Positions 44,387-54,780 of a stretch of 64,000 nucleotides of DNA are shown here, piece by piece. The DNA comes from Sinohyriopsis cumingii (Eukaryota > Mollusca > Bivalvia > Unionida > Unionidae). The stretch is taken from the NCBI GenBank assembly GCA_028554795.2, contig CM068826.1:104504102-104568101 (forward strand), written 5' to 3'. A model generated the notes under the pieces. The model made no database searches, was not told the origin of the DNA, and saw only the letters and a list, made by a program, of their open reading frames with translations. Position 1 is the stretch's first letter. Each line of letters starts with the position of its first letter. Position numbers and translations under genes: made by a program.

Positions 44387-44812
44387 TTACGAAGTGTTCC
44401 TGGAAGTCTCAGACCTTTTCCTCGATGAGTTCCTGGAAGTCTTAAGGCCTGTCCCGTTGCTTTTTTTTAATGCCATTCCAGCATCGGTTTCAACAGCACC
44501 TAACGCGGCCGCCTTTGCAACAGCTGGAGATGCAGCGGCTATCAAAATGCTGGTAATGCCGTGAGAAGTGGAAATATACCACATGTCTTAACAGCATCTT
44601 TGATGGCACCGGCGGAAAGTTCAAATCGTATTCCAGTTCGGGATGGTTCGGCTTTATTAAGATGTTTAAATTGGCGGCCTGTCAACGATAATTTATTTTG
44701 ACAGCGTTACTGTAGTTCCTGTTTGTTTAACTGATGCAGTTTGAAGTTTCTTACTCTGACCAGGAGTCAGACTGACACTAACATGATGATATGATGACAT
44801 ATTATGATTATA
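44387..44812 (-). pseudogene. Virus-derived minor capsid/core-like protein, broken
   Basis: The N-terminal part (44812 down) has an LTPGQSKKLQTA segment. The C-terminal frame 44387-44584 has the hydrophobic, Ala-rich run ILIAAASPAVAKAAALGAV. This pairing of an LT.GQ..KLQ start and a hydrophobic Ala-rich tail is common in small minor proteins encoded beside the protease in invertebrate virus-like elements. It is interrupted by stops and frameshifts, and its function is not established. Confidence 0.5.
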
Positions 44813-44836
44813 CTCATGCTTTTAAATCACCGCTAG

Positions 44837-46125
44837 TTACATAGTTTCTACTGGTTCAACGATTCGCATTTCAAGTAGCATTGCCCTGTCGCTGAGTATA
44901 ACTACGATTGCTTTGTAATTAACACCACCAACACCTGTATTCACGCTGGCTCTGAAGTGTATATCAACGACAGATTGTATGGATAAGTCAAGATGCTCCA
45001 GTGACAAGTAATAGAGCGGATATCGATTTTTAAAATCAAACTGAGAGATTTGTAAACAGGTATCTACGTTTTGATCGCGCCCCATAAACGTCATTAACCG
45101 ATGGTATACACGTGCTATACGAGTTTGTTCATAATTAAGTAGTATGTTTTCTATCGGTTCTTGTTGTCCGTTTATACGTAAAGAAACCTAGGTAACACCA
45201 AGTCTGTCAAATATAATATGGGTACAAGTTTGTGAGTTTAATCGCGCAGTCTCCTGAAAAGCAACAAATATATGCTGTGATGCTATGTTCCATGTAAACT
45301 GTTCATTAATATAGTTTATATACTATCCGTGGTTGTTGTCAACCATGACAGTAGTGATTTACCACCTGTGTCCATAAAAGATAATAGTCGCTGTTCTTCT
45401 GCGATCATTGGAGTCATTACCGGCAGCCACAACGAACGTTTTGTCAGTATTACCGTACCAGGATCACCAAGAAGTCTCTAGATTGCATCGTCGTCGGTAG
45501 CCTTTCTCACAAGAGCAACTGTGTATTTAGCTCCAGAGATAACTTTTCTAATATTTCTGCAAAATCCAAAGATATGTGACATGCGCATGAAAAATTTCTA
45601 CGACCTCCCTCCAACATTGCTCGCCGTGTTGCAAATCCTAGGTTAAATTCTGGATTACTACTATGAACCACCGGCCACACATCTGCGTCGGCGTTATTGG
45701 CAAATTTCTTGGCCGTCTTGTAACATACTGATCGTCGTTAGTGGTATCAGAATTGTCTTTCACAAACATCATTGTGGGACCGGCTGATCTTGTAAAGTCA
45801 TCAGAGTATCTTGCCAATCTTATTATTGTTGTAGCAACGTCAACGTCTCTCTGAATTGTCTCGATATTTTTTTCCATCAATCATATAAGTGGTGCTATCA
45901 AACAAGCCATGATGCCGTTGTTGACAAAGCCAACTCGTACTTCATTCGCTTATACAGTATCATTATAATTTCACCTTCTACCTCAATAAAAGCCTGAAAA
46001 GTATCTGCTTGTATCATGGACATGTAATTCGATTCTTCCACTCTGATTTGGTAGTCGTGAGTCACACGAATAAAATTGATAATCACGTACAGACTTATCT
46101 TTAAGGACTGGTGCTTCCATATCAA
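44837..46125 (-). pseudogene. Double-jelly-roll major capsid protein, broken
   Basis: Fragments in different minus-strand frames line up in the order of the capsid protein of Polinton/adintovirus-like elements. Near 46090 there is the N-terminal YQ-E-type segment, and an FVNNGI-type segment lies near 45910. The frame 45638-45880 holds VATTIIRLARYSDDFTRSAG. A RRAML-type segment with an LVRKATDDDAI block lies near 45480-45640. The frame 44837-45094 holds the C-terminal DFKNRYPLYYLSLE and VVDIHFRASVNTG blocks. Several frameshifts and stops make it non-functional. This is the most family-specific gene of the block. Confidence 0.7.
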
Positions 46126-46213
46126 ATGCTGTGTCGGATATACGTTTAATCGTTTTTATTATAATTATTTTCGTCTAACACGAGGATTACCGCCTTCGGG
46201 AAGCTCCGCTTAT

Positions 46214-46648
46214 TCATATCAAACTTGAAACAATATTCTTTTCTGCTTCACTGTCCCGCTGATCCTTTAAGGTTGCTAGTTTTTTATTTGCGGCTTGATT
46301 TATTATTTTGCTGACATTTGCAGGCTTGACTTCAGTGCTTGGTAATTTAACTGGTGGTTGTGGTCGGACCAACTGCGGTCTACGTATTAATCGTGCTAGT
46401 CTTTCTTTGATTGCCGAGAATGCCTTACCAGCAACGTTGACGATTGCACCAGGAGCTTTTTCACGAACAACATCAATATCCTTCATCGATAATTGTTTTG
46501 CAACAGGTGCTACTTTTGGAGCTAACCTTCTGAATAATCTCTGAACAACATCACCAAGTCCATCTCCGTAAATCGCTCTGTAGGTTGGTAATCGTGAGTT
46601 TATTATTCTGACCATTACAGGTCCACGCTGACTATTATGTGCAATCAT
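46214..46648 (-). CDS. Small virus-derived protein with GDGLGDVVQRLFRR motif
   Basis: An intact 144-codon frame. The N-terminal half has LPTYRAIYGDGLGDVVQRLFRRLAPKV, an amphipathic glycine-then-basic segment seen in adenovirus-like minor capsid or penton-associated proteins of Polinton relatives. The remainder is Lys/Pro-rich and helical. Its neighbours are the capsid pseudogene downstream and the PPxY protein upstream. The intact frame may be chance survival given its short length. Role inferred from context only. Confidence 0.5.
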   Translation of the reverse strand: MIAHNSQRGPVMVRIINSRLPTYRAIYGDGLGDVVQRLFRRLAPKVAPVAKQLSMKDIDVVREKAPGAIVNVAGKAFSAIKERLARLIRRPQLVRPQPPVKLPSTEVKPANVSKIINQAANKKLATLKDQRDSEAEKNIVSSLI

Positions 46649-46699
46649 CTTATTTTACTTGCCATTTATCTAATCATTGTGACAACTAGTCACTTAGTC

Positions 46700-47643
46700 A
46701 AGGTCGTCAACGAGTTAATCGATAAGTTCCCGGTAAACGCTAATATCCATGATACCATCTGTGAATAATCGTTGACAAATATCAGCTATTCCCGGAGAAT
46801 TATTACCAGCTCGTTTTCCTCCTATGAAAACTTCTAGACGTTGCACGTCATCAAGAATATTGTTGGAACAAGTAACTAAACCACTTTCCGTTGTTGTCGC
46901 TGTTGCTCTATATGTTGCAGCGGTGGAGGACGTTGTAATTGTGGTTGTGACGAAATCTGCTGCCGTCTAGGGAGTCTTTCTTGTTGTGTTTCTTTTCTTC
47001 GTTTTTGTCGTTGAATTTCTTCCATCCATTTTTGTCGAAACTCTTTTACTTCTCGTATAAAATCGCTGTATTCTGGATGAGTCACATCAACCTTTCGTAA
47101 TTTTTTAGCAGCAGAAAATACTAAAGGAATCCAATCCTCTCAGGTTGTTAAATTCGGGTTTTAGGTATCTTTTTCTGTTACTATCCCCAAACGCAGCAAT
47201 AGCAATTGTTTCTCTTGGATCGTTAATGGAAAATTGTTCAAGAGCATAATCAGTAAATATTTCAGCAGGGGATATTTGCTGTTGCGGTGGTGGAGGTTGA
47301 TACTGCGGTGGTGAATAGGGAGGTGGTGCTTGATGATGCTGAAAAATTTCTTCAGCAACAATTCTATCTATTTCTGCTCTAAAATTTCGATATTTATTAT
47401 CACTTATTCTAACCTGAGGTTTGCTATGATACAAACGATATATCCATTTACCATAGGTAGTGTTATTTATGGAAACATGCTCAGGTTTTAAAATATTAGA
47501 TTTGAACAAAACTATTAACCGTAGCTCGAGAAAGATCACTTTCTTTATTTTTAAGTTCGTCAATAACACCCTTGTTAAATTTTTCAGTTAATTCAATATT
47601 TTCTCTTCTTACCCTAGGTTTAGGTGCAAGATATTTTGTCATG
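46700..47643 (-). pseudogene. Virus-derived protein with two PPxY motifs, broken
   Basis: The start is near 47643 (MTKYLAPKPRVRRENI). The frame changes near 47500 and again near 47125. The middle part has a Pro/Gln-rich segment with PPPY and PPQY at about 47300-47326; PPxY is the late-domain motif that binds WW-domain ubiquitin ligases. Then come a basic/Gln-rich segment (46876-47085) and a C-terminal or separate frame, DDVQRLEVFIGGKRAGNNSP (46705-46865). This last piece could be its own small gene. The protein family is unknown to me beyond its position upstream of the capsid genes. Confidence 0.5.
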
Positions 47644-47654
47644 GCGGTAATTTC

Positions 47655-47720
47655 AGTACATATGTATGTATGTATGTATGTATGTGTGTGTGTATGTATG
47701 TATGTATTATATGTATGCAT
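47655..47720. repeat. (TATG)n microsatellite at the LINE 3' end
   Basis: TATG/TGTG units followed by ATAATAATA, which is the LINE's own ATT tail on the minus strand. Confidence 0.9.
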
Positions 47721-47908
47721 GTATAATAATAATGAGGACTTTGTATAGCACCTAATCATTAGAAGCTCTAAGCGCTTTACAACTTTAGACAACACCTATA
47801 AGATAAGAAACATAATAATATTATTACAAAAACAAACAACATGAAATTAGAAAAACATTAAAAATAAAATAAAAAACATGCTGAGAATATTTCAGGTAGG
47901 AAACATTA

Positions 47909-49612
47909 TTAGGTCTTTAACTTTGTTCTTACTGTCGAAATAAGTGAGTTTTGAGAGCCCTCTTGAATGTGATCAGTGTCTTTGTGTCTAAGTTCAGAGG
48001 GCAATTCACTCCACGTTGCTGGGCCCTGGTATGCAAAAGAACGCTGTCCATATGACTTTGTTTTCATAGTGGGAATAATGAGTATACGATTGTCAGAAGA
48101 GGAGGGTAAGTATCTTGCTGGTGTGTACACATGGGTGAGGTCGGATATGTATGTTGGACTAGAGTCCGACAGTGAAACGTAGGACAGAGAACAAATTTTG
48201 TGTTTGATTCTGGATCGAATGGATAGCCAGTGTAGGGTACAGAACAGCGGGGAGGTGTGCTCTGATCGTGGTACTCTAAGTATGATCCGAGCATCTGTGT
48301 TTTGAACTTTTTGAAGTTTCTGGAATAGATATTGAGATGAACCAGACATAACTGAGTTACAATAGTCCAGTCTTGAAAGTACTAATGAACACACAAGTGT
48401 TTTAGTGGCATCAGCTGAAAGATATTTGCGAATTGAGCTGACGCGTCTCAGCTCAGGATATGCAGCCTTGCATATGTTCATGACATATTGGTGCAATGTG
48501 AGAGTACTGTCCAGAGTAACACCTAGGTTTCGTACTGATTGTGTGAATTTAATGTTGGCGTTGCTGATATTTATTTTAGGTAAAGGATGTGAATGAGAAA
48601 GTCTTTGTGTTGTGATCATAATGGCCTCAGTTTTATCATCTTTCATCTGCAGCTTGTTACAAATCATCTATGATTTCACATCAGAAATGCACCTCTCTAC
48701 ACCTTGGATGGTAGCATCAACTTCAGTTGGGTGGCTAGATTTGTATATTTGCGTGTCATCAGCGTACAGTTGATGAGACACTGGATGATGATCTATGACA
48801 CTTGAGAGCGACTGAGTGTACAGAATGAAGAGAACATGTACAAGAACAGACCCATGTGGAACACCACAACATAGATCAACTGGATTGGAGAATATTCCAT
48901 TTGCAAATACAATTTGTGTCCTGTTGACCAAGTAGGACTTGAACCACAGTAAGGCTGTATCATGAATGCCAAATACATGCTGGAGACGGTGAAGTAATAT
49001 ATCATGGTCTATTGTGTCAAATGCTGCAGACAAATGAAGGAAGGTAAGGACTGTAATCTTTCCGCTATCCAATGCAGAGAGAATGTCATTAACTACTTTT
49101 AGAAGAGTAGTTTCAGTACTGTGGCAAGGGCGATATGCAAATTGTACATTGCTAAAAAGACTGTTTGAATTTAGATGAGATACAAGCTGGGATAGAACAA
49201 CCTTTTCTAAGATTTTTTAAATGAATGGGAGATTAGAAACTTGGCGGGAGTTCTTTAAATCGTTATGGTCTAGTGTTGGTTTCTTCAGCAGAGGCTTTAC
49301 AATGGCAGTTTTGAAAACTGATGGGAATTCCCCAGATGAGAGAGAGGTATTAATAAGGTCAGTTAGTGAAGGCAATACTGGATCTAAGCACTCAAGCAGC
49401 AGTGATGTTGGAATTGGATCAAGTTCACATGACTTTGGTGCACTCTTCATCACGATTGTACGTACGAAATCCATAGAGATAGGTTCAGATGCTGCTAATG
49501 GTTGCCGCTCAAATTCTGTATCCCAAATGTATGGTGACGACGAGTCAATTGAAATTGTGGTGTCAAGCTTATCTCTAATGGTTTGTACTTTGTCACGGAA
49601 AAAAAATTGCAA
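47909..49612 (-). pseudogene. LINE reverse transcriptase and C-terminal domain
   Basis: One reading frame with two stops (49217-49219 and 48668-48670). It shows SAPKSCELDPIPTSLL, then IVKPLLKKPTLD, an AFDTIDHDILLHRL block, PHGSVL and the catalytic YADDTQIY. The first catalytic Asp position reads FLHLSAAFD where relatives have LDLSAAFD, so it is His here. The C-terminal part has KLQKVQNTDARII, LHWLSIRSRIKHKI and SFAYQGPATWSELPSELR, all standard for CR1/L2-type elements. Dead because of the stops and the Asp change. Confidence 0.9.
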
Positions 49613-50800
49613 ACATGTCCGGAAGGTCGACTGGAGAGAAAGTAGTTGGAAGTGGTGTTGATTTGTTCCTTGACATTAGCTTGTTAGTAATCTCGAAGAG
49701 CTCTTTGCAGCTGAAACTTTCCATGATCTTAGTAGTGTAGTGGGGTGATTTCGCTGCATGGACTATTTTTGTGACATTGTTCTTAGCGACTTCATAGATT
49801 TGCTTATGAATAGTGAGTCTGGTGGAAAGCCAGAGCCTCTCAGCTTTACGGCGGTCTCTTTTAGCAGTGCGAAACTGGTCCCTAACACTGCTATACCATG
49901 GAGAACACTTTTTAATTGATACTCTGCACTTGGTAGCTGGGGCATGTTTGTCAAGTAATGAACGCAGACAGTTATCGAGTTGTTCTGCGGTAGGAGGTAA
50001 GCAAGTTGTTAGGTTAGCTTGGATGTCGTGCATTAGTTTGGTTCTATTTATCATACGGAGGTTTCTCTTAGTAGCAGATAAAGGTGGAGGGTTAGGGACT
50101 GATACGTCAAGATGGCATATACTGCAGAGGTGATCTGATGCAAGGTCATGGGATACCAGGGAGGACCGTAGAATGTTATCATCAGGTCTATGAAGAATCC
50201 AGTCTAAAATGTGACCATGTTTATGAGTGGGTTGGTTAACTGACTGTCTGAGGTTGAAAACATTAACGGAATCTATGAGTTTTGATGTATTTGAGTTTTC
50301 GGGACAGTCAAAGTGAAAGTTGAAATCTCCAAGAATAATCAGGTTGCCAGCTATCGAATCTCCATAGTCCAGGAGATTCGGAAACTGCTCCAAAAAGAGA
50401 GAGTCAGCCAGCTTGTTTTTTCTACTAGGAAGAGGGCGGTATAAGCAGAAAAAATGGACTGACCTTTGCTCCAGTGTGAGTGTGGTTTGGACTAATTCAA
50501 ACGATGTGTGGTCGAAATTGAATGTTGTGGTGTGGTTAAGACGTTTGATCATGGAATTCTTTGTGATGACAGCAATTCCACCTCCGCGAGAATTACGGGG
50601 GAACGACTTGATGGAGTAACCAGTGTGTGTTAGATCCGGACACTTGGGCTCATTGCCTGATGTTTTTAGCCATGTTTCTGTCAAGAATAATATGTCAACG
50701 TTTTCGTCGTTGATAAAATTAACTATTTATGTGCGTTTTTTCCGGTGGTCCTACGGACTGGGCATTGAATAATGCAATGCGCAGAGGTATTTCTTGGATA
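49593..50800 (-). pseudogene. LINE apurinic-type endonuclease
   Basis: Nearly all catalytic landmarks survive. IALFNAQSVG carries the Asn (near 50760), and TETW carries the Glu. FCLYRPLPS, LIILGDFNFHFD, LDWIL and ASDHLC (the His of the SDH motif) follow. A frameshift near 50720-50735 splits the first strand from the rest. A second occurs in a T8 (A8 on +) homopolymer near 49597-49604, just before the RT. The 5' frame (50719-51300) has a hydrophobic start and a KQKRKKKRFKAGRRR basic patch. Confidence 0.9.
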
Positions 50801-51370
50801 GTTGACAGAAAGGTTGACGAATTAATTGGGATTTGAATTAGGTTATCAAAATTAACGGTCGAAAATGTTTTAAATGGTTGTGCCAAAATAAGGGAGATAA
50901 CTGGAATTCTTTTTCTTGTTCTACGCCGGCCAGCTTTGAAACGTTTCTTTTTTCGCTTCTGTTTACATTTAGGTAATGATGAATGTAGTCCCAGTTCGTT
51001 TAGTCTAGAGCACAATGTAGTGTGGAGAGCCAGGGAGTGATCATTTAAAGCAATTAATGAGGGTCCATCGTAGCATAAACGGGTTGACAGGCGAGTATCA
51101 CGCGATGGCGGTTTGTTCAAAAACAGTGGAGCAAGACAGCTGAGAAAAAGTCTAATTATTCTCGTTTCCAAAACAAGGAGATGAAGAAACACATACGAAT
51201 TTAACAGCCAATGCATAATGAACACAATAACGAAGATGAAAACAGGCAACAAGCACAAATATCGTGAAAACGGCACTAAAAAACGGAACAGCTGCTTCAA
51301 GCTGGTTAAGCGATAGCGGCCATCTTGTTTATCAAAACAATTGATGTATGTATCTTGTTTATCAAAACAA

Positions 51371-51411
51371 TGTATGTATGTATGTATGTATGTATGTATG
51401 TATGTATGTAT
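51371..51411. repeat. (TATG)n microsatellite at the LINE 5' side
   Basis: About ten TATG units. It is preceded by a 20-bp direct repeat around ATCTTGTTTATCAAAACAA (51321 and 51352). Confidence 0.95.
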
Positions 51412-51429
51412 TTAGACAGATGGACGTAC

Positions 51430-51900
51430 ACATAGACTATTCTTTTATGATCAGTCACGGGCTTATAGGATTCACAGTGCAAACACCATGTGTAGAAAAC
51501 CATATGCGCGACGCTTTTTGGATCAACATTTGTTCGAAACATGTTGTGATTTCCTGACCAAAAAGCCAGGACATTTCACTAATGAGTTTTTCAAACTCAG
51601 CTCTGTAATATGGACTAAAATTCCATCGATAAAACATTGTCTCCAATTTTGCAGTTTCAACAATGATAAACTCTCAAACGATTTATTCTACAAAACTATT
51701 GCTGTAATTATCAGCCAATCGTGTCCAGCCAAACCGATGTATACTATATTTTATTTAACCTATTTGTAGACTGGTTCCCATTCTTCCATGTTATTAGTAA
51801 CAAGAGTCCAATTTCTACCCTTGATTTACTGTACATACATATGAATAGAGGTAGAATGCATAAGAAAGCAGTGCACACAGTCCTGCATGTCACATATCAC
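51430..51900. repeat. Noncoding repeat R3, copy 2
   Basis: Landmarks: TTTTTGGATCAACATTTGTTC near 51513, CCATCGATAAAACATTG near 51622, CAGCCAAACCGATGTATACT near 51725, and TTTGTAGACTGGTTCCCATT near 51765. All recur in the same order at 52945-53210. There is no coding support despite short open frames. Confidence 0.8.
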
Positions 51901-52869
51901 GTTAGGGAATATTGAATGATATTGCATGGTCATATACACCAATAATAGCCATGGAACATTTCAGGCAACATTTAAGTATTTGAGCTTCATTTCAGAAAAT
52001 CAAAAAAAAAAAAAAAAAAAAATAATTAAAATAAAGGTGGCTATCAAGAGTTACCTTTTACTATCATCATTGACTTCCCTGCAAGTTAAAATATAAATAT
52101 AGTATCAACCTTGCCATTTTATGCTATAAATGAAGGAAAGGTCATGGTGACCATCGTTATGTGTGTGAATTACTACAGAAAAGAAGAGTTAAATGACAAT
52201 GAATTTCCTAACGTTCACTCAGATCACAACCATATAATTTAAAACTAAAGTAATGTGGGTATACGACAGTAGATATACAAAATATGAAGTTCCAAAACAT
52301 TCACTGAATGAAACTGGTGGGACACAAACTTATCAGGGGTCATTAGAGGTCATCACCATTACGCGTTGTGGTAGAGACTTATGTGATCTTATCTGAAGTA
52401 TAATGTTTCATAACAAATGTAGGGAATATCACATTGCTAACCATAAATACTTTATAAATAGTAAATTCTATAAACTTTTATATATATCTGATTGTATATA
52501 TAGTAACGAATGTAAAAAACACTCGAGGTAGCTAGGTAAAATTGACACACTCTACACATAAAAGCCCCTTTAATTTCATGACAATAGTTGCTATATTTTA
52601 AATTGTGTTTAATATCGACTGAAAGTTACTATCAGGTACACAAAAAAGTATTCATTGTGCTTGCCATCAACAAATGGAAAAATAATATTGTATTTTTAGT
52701 AAAATTAATTATACGTGCATATGTGGAACCACTTTAGGGCTTGTGTTCTCTATAGGACTAATGGTTTCTAATTCAGCTTCCATAGTAAACCTATTCAATC
52801 ACCATGCTATTAGGAAGTCAATTACTTTAAATTTATGAATGCACACGATAAAAGCAGCCTATGACTATC
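51901..52869. other. No identifiable gene; A20 run
   Basis: A homopolymer of about 20 A lies at about 52002-52021. Otherwise AT-rich with no motif. Confidence 0.45.
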
Positions 52870-53250
52870 AGTATAAAGACACATCTTTGATGACAGTTTC
52901 GGTGTAGAAAAAGCAGAAAAAAGACTATGAAGAGCGGCATTTTCTGGATCAGCATGTGTTTGTTCAATTCCGCACTAAAAGCCAGGAGCTAATTTCAGAA
53001 ATGAATTTTTCAAATTCACATCACATAAAAAGACTGAAATTTCATCGATAAAACATTGCATTTATATTTTGCAGTTACATCTAGGATAAAACTCTCAAAA
53101 AGTTGTTTTCACAAAACTTTTACTTTTTTATTAATCAATCATGGCCAGCCAAACCGACATAGAATCTATTTCATTTTCACCCATTTGTAGACTGACTCCC
53201 CATTGGTCCATGCCGTTAGTACCGTTAGTCATACTTAGTTCTACTGTCGA
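52870..53250. repeat. Noncoding repeat R3, copy 3
   Basis: In direct orientation to copy 2, about 1.45 kb away, and collinear throughout. It has TTTCTGGATCAGCATGTGTT, TTTCATCGATAAAACATTG, CAGCCAAACCGACATAGAAT and TTTGTAGACTGACTCCCCAT. Confidence 0.8.
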
Positions 53251-53714
53251 TCTAAACGACGTTATTGTCAGCAAGTAGGAAGTATTGGTCGTTTCGAATA
53301 GAAAATATAGAGATTAACAAATAAAATTATGTTATTGATCGTCATTAAGAAGGAATCGCCATGGAAATAATTCATTGGTCAAACTAATTACATGTTTCTG
53401 ATACGATCTTTTGCTTTGAATATTTGTATATTTGCAAAGTAGACACATAGAACGATTTTCTTAGTCCCTGTCCAAACAAAATTTGAAAGAATTGAATAGA
53501 CGAGAGAAGCTGTTATCATGCCAATGATAAAATCAAGGACAAACTTGAGGAAAGGTTTTAAATCTGGACATATAGTAAGTCAAACGATTTTCTCTAAATT
53601 TAGCATTTCACAAGGATAGTATTTATCTTGTTCTAGTGGCATTTATAGAGCTGCATTAACGCCATTCTGCGTAATTTCTGAGAACAGTAACTTTATTATC
53701 CCAGCCTTCAACAT

Positions 53715-54113
53715 TTGAACAGCAGTTCATTGGCTATCGTATGAGATTAATGATCAGAAGGGTGCTGGTTCCATGTCTACCATCGTATCAGATTAATGAT
53801 CAGAAGGGTGCTGGTTCCATTCCTACCATCGGATCAGATTAATGATCAGAAGGGTGCTGGTTCCATTCCTACCATCGTATCAGATTAATGATCAGAAGGG
53901 TGCTGGTTCCATGTCTACCATCGTATCAGATTAATGATCAGAAGGGTGCTGGTTCCATTCCTACCATCGGATCAGATTAATGATCAGAAGGGTGCTGGTT
54001 CCATTCCTACCATCGTATCAGATTAATGATCAGAAGGGTGCTGGTTCCATGTCTACCATCGTATCAGATTAATGATCAGAAGGGTGCTGGTTCCATTCCT
54101 ACCATCGGATCAG
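53715..54113. repeat. 46-bp minisatellite, 8 units, from a tRNA-like head
   Basis: GATTAATGATCAGAAGGGTG starts each of eight 46-bp units from 53744. Units end in one of three variants (CCATGTCTACCATCGTATCA, CCATTCCTACCATCGGATCA, CCATTCCTACCATCGTATCA) in the order ABCABCAB, so the real period is 138 bp. The founding copy (53715-53790) matches the tRNA-like head at 31034-31110. No variable spacers exist, so this is not a CRISPR array. Confidence 0.95.
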
Positions 54114-54199
54114 CCCAACTCCGCTAAGGGGTGTATCACTGGGCAAAGTACTTCATTCTGCTAGTTTCTGTACGATGTAACATGCATGTGTTCCTAGGT

Positions 54200-54780
54200 A
54201 GTAAAAGAAATAAAGCGAGACTGCATGCACAATAGTAACTGGAGCAATGCGTTGCTAGATCCAGACGAACGTGGTGTGGGTTACTAGACTGAAATAATTT
54301 GTTACTAGCGTAATATTTAATAAATATGTCGCTAGTAACATGTTGAAGAAATGTGTCGCTATTGTTAGATTTAAGCAATGAGTTGATTGAGTCAGATTGA
54401 AACAATATTTTTAGTGTCATATTGCAGCAGATTTCCCTCATGTCAAATTGGAACAAGGTGTCGCTATTGCCATATTGGAACAATGTTTCGCTAGTGCCAT
54501 ATTGGAACAATGTTTCGCTAGTGCCATATTGGAACAATGTTTCACTAGTGCCATATTGGAACAATGTGTCGCTAGTTCCATATTGGAACAATAAGCTGCA
54601 AATGTCCGATTGAAGCAGTCTCCAATGCCAGATTGGAGTAAAGAGTTTCTACTGTCAGAATGATGCAATGTGTTACAGGTGGCACACGGGGAAATGTGTA
54701 GCGAGCGTCAAATTGCGGCAACGTGTTTCTGGCCTCAGACTGAATCATTATGTTGCCGGAGTCGGGTTTAATCTTTGTGA
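54200..54780. repeat. 27-bp minisatellite with diverged flanks
   Basis: The central units (about 54448-54595) are near-identical copies of GCCATATTGGAACAATGTTT plus CGCTAGT. Outward on both sides the same 27-bp period continues with increasing divergence, for example GTCAGATTGAAACAATATTT near 54391 and GTCAGACTGAATCATTATGT near 54735. The FQYGTSETL-type minus-strand open frame is a product of the 27-nt period and is not a gene. Confidence 0.9.

Larger units (their letters stand above)
47712..51340 (-). mobile_element. CR1/L2-type LINE, nearly full length, inactivated
   Basis: The element reads 5' to 3' from about 51340 to 47712. It has a 5' region with a basic patch, an apurinic-type endonuclease, a reverse transcriptase, a CR1/L2-style C-terminal domain, and a 3' UTR. 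The 3' UTR contains GTAAAGCGCTTAGAGC (about 47766-47781 on the minus strand) and ends in ATT repeats. That 3' end is typical of CR1/L2 elements. Two frameshifts and two in-frame stops disable it. TATG microsatellite flanks both ends. Confidence 0.88.

Noticed and set aside
53744..54111. CRISPR-like array of regularly spaced repeats
   Set aside because: Units are contiguous 46-bp tandem repeats with no variable spacers. This is a minisatellite in a eukaryotic genome.
54136..54668. FQYGTSETL-repeat protein
   Set aside because: A product of the 27-bp minisatellite period. The repeat drifts freely outside the central units and there is no gene context.
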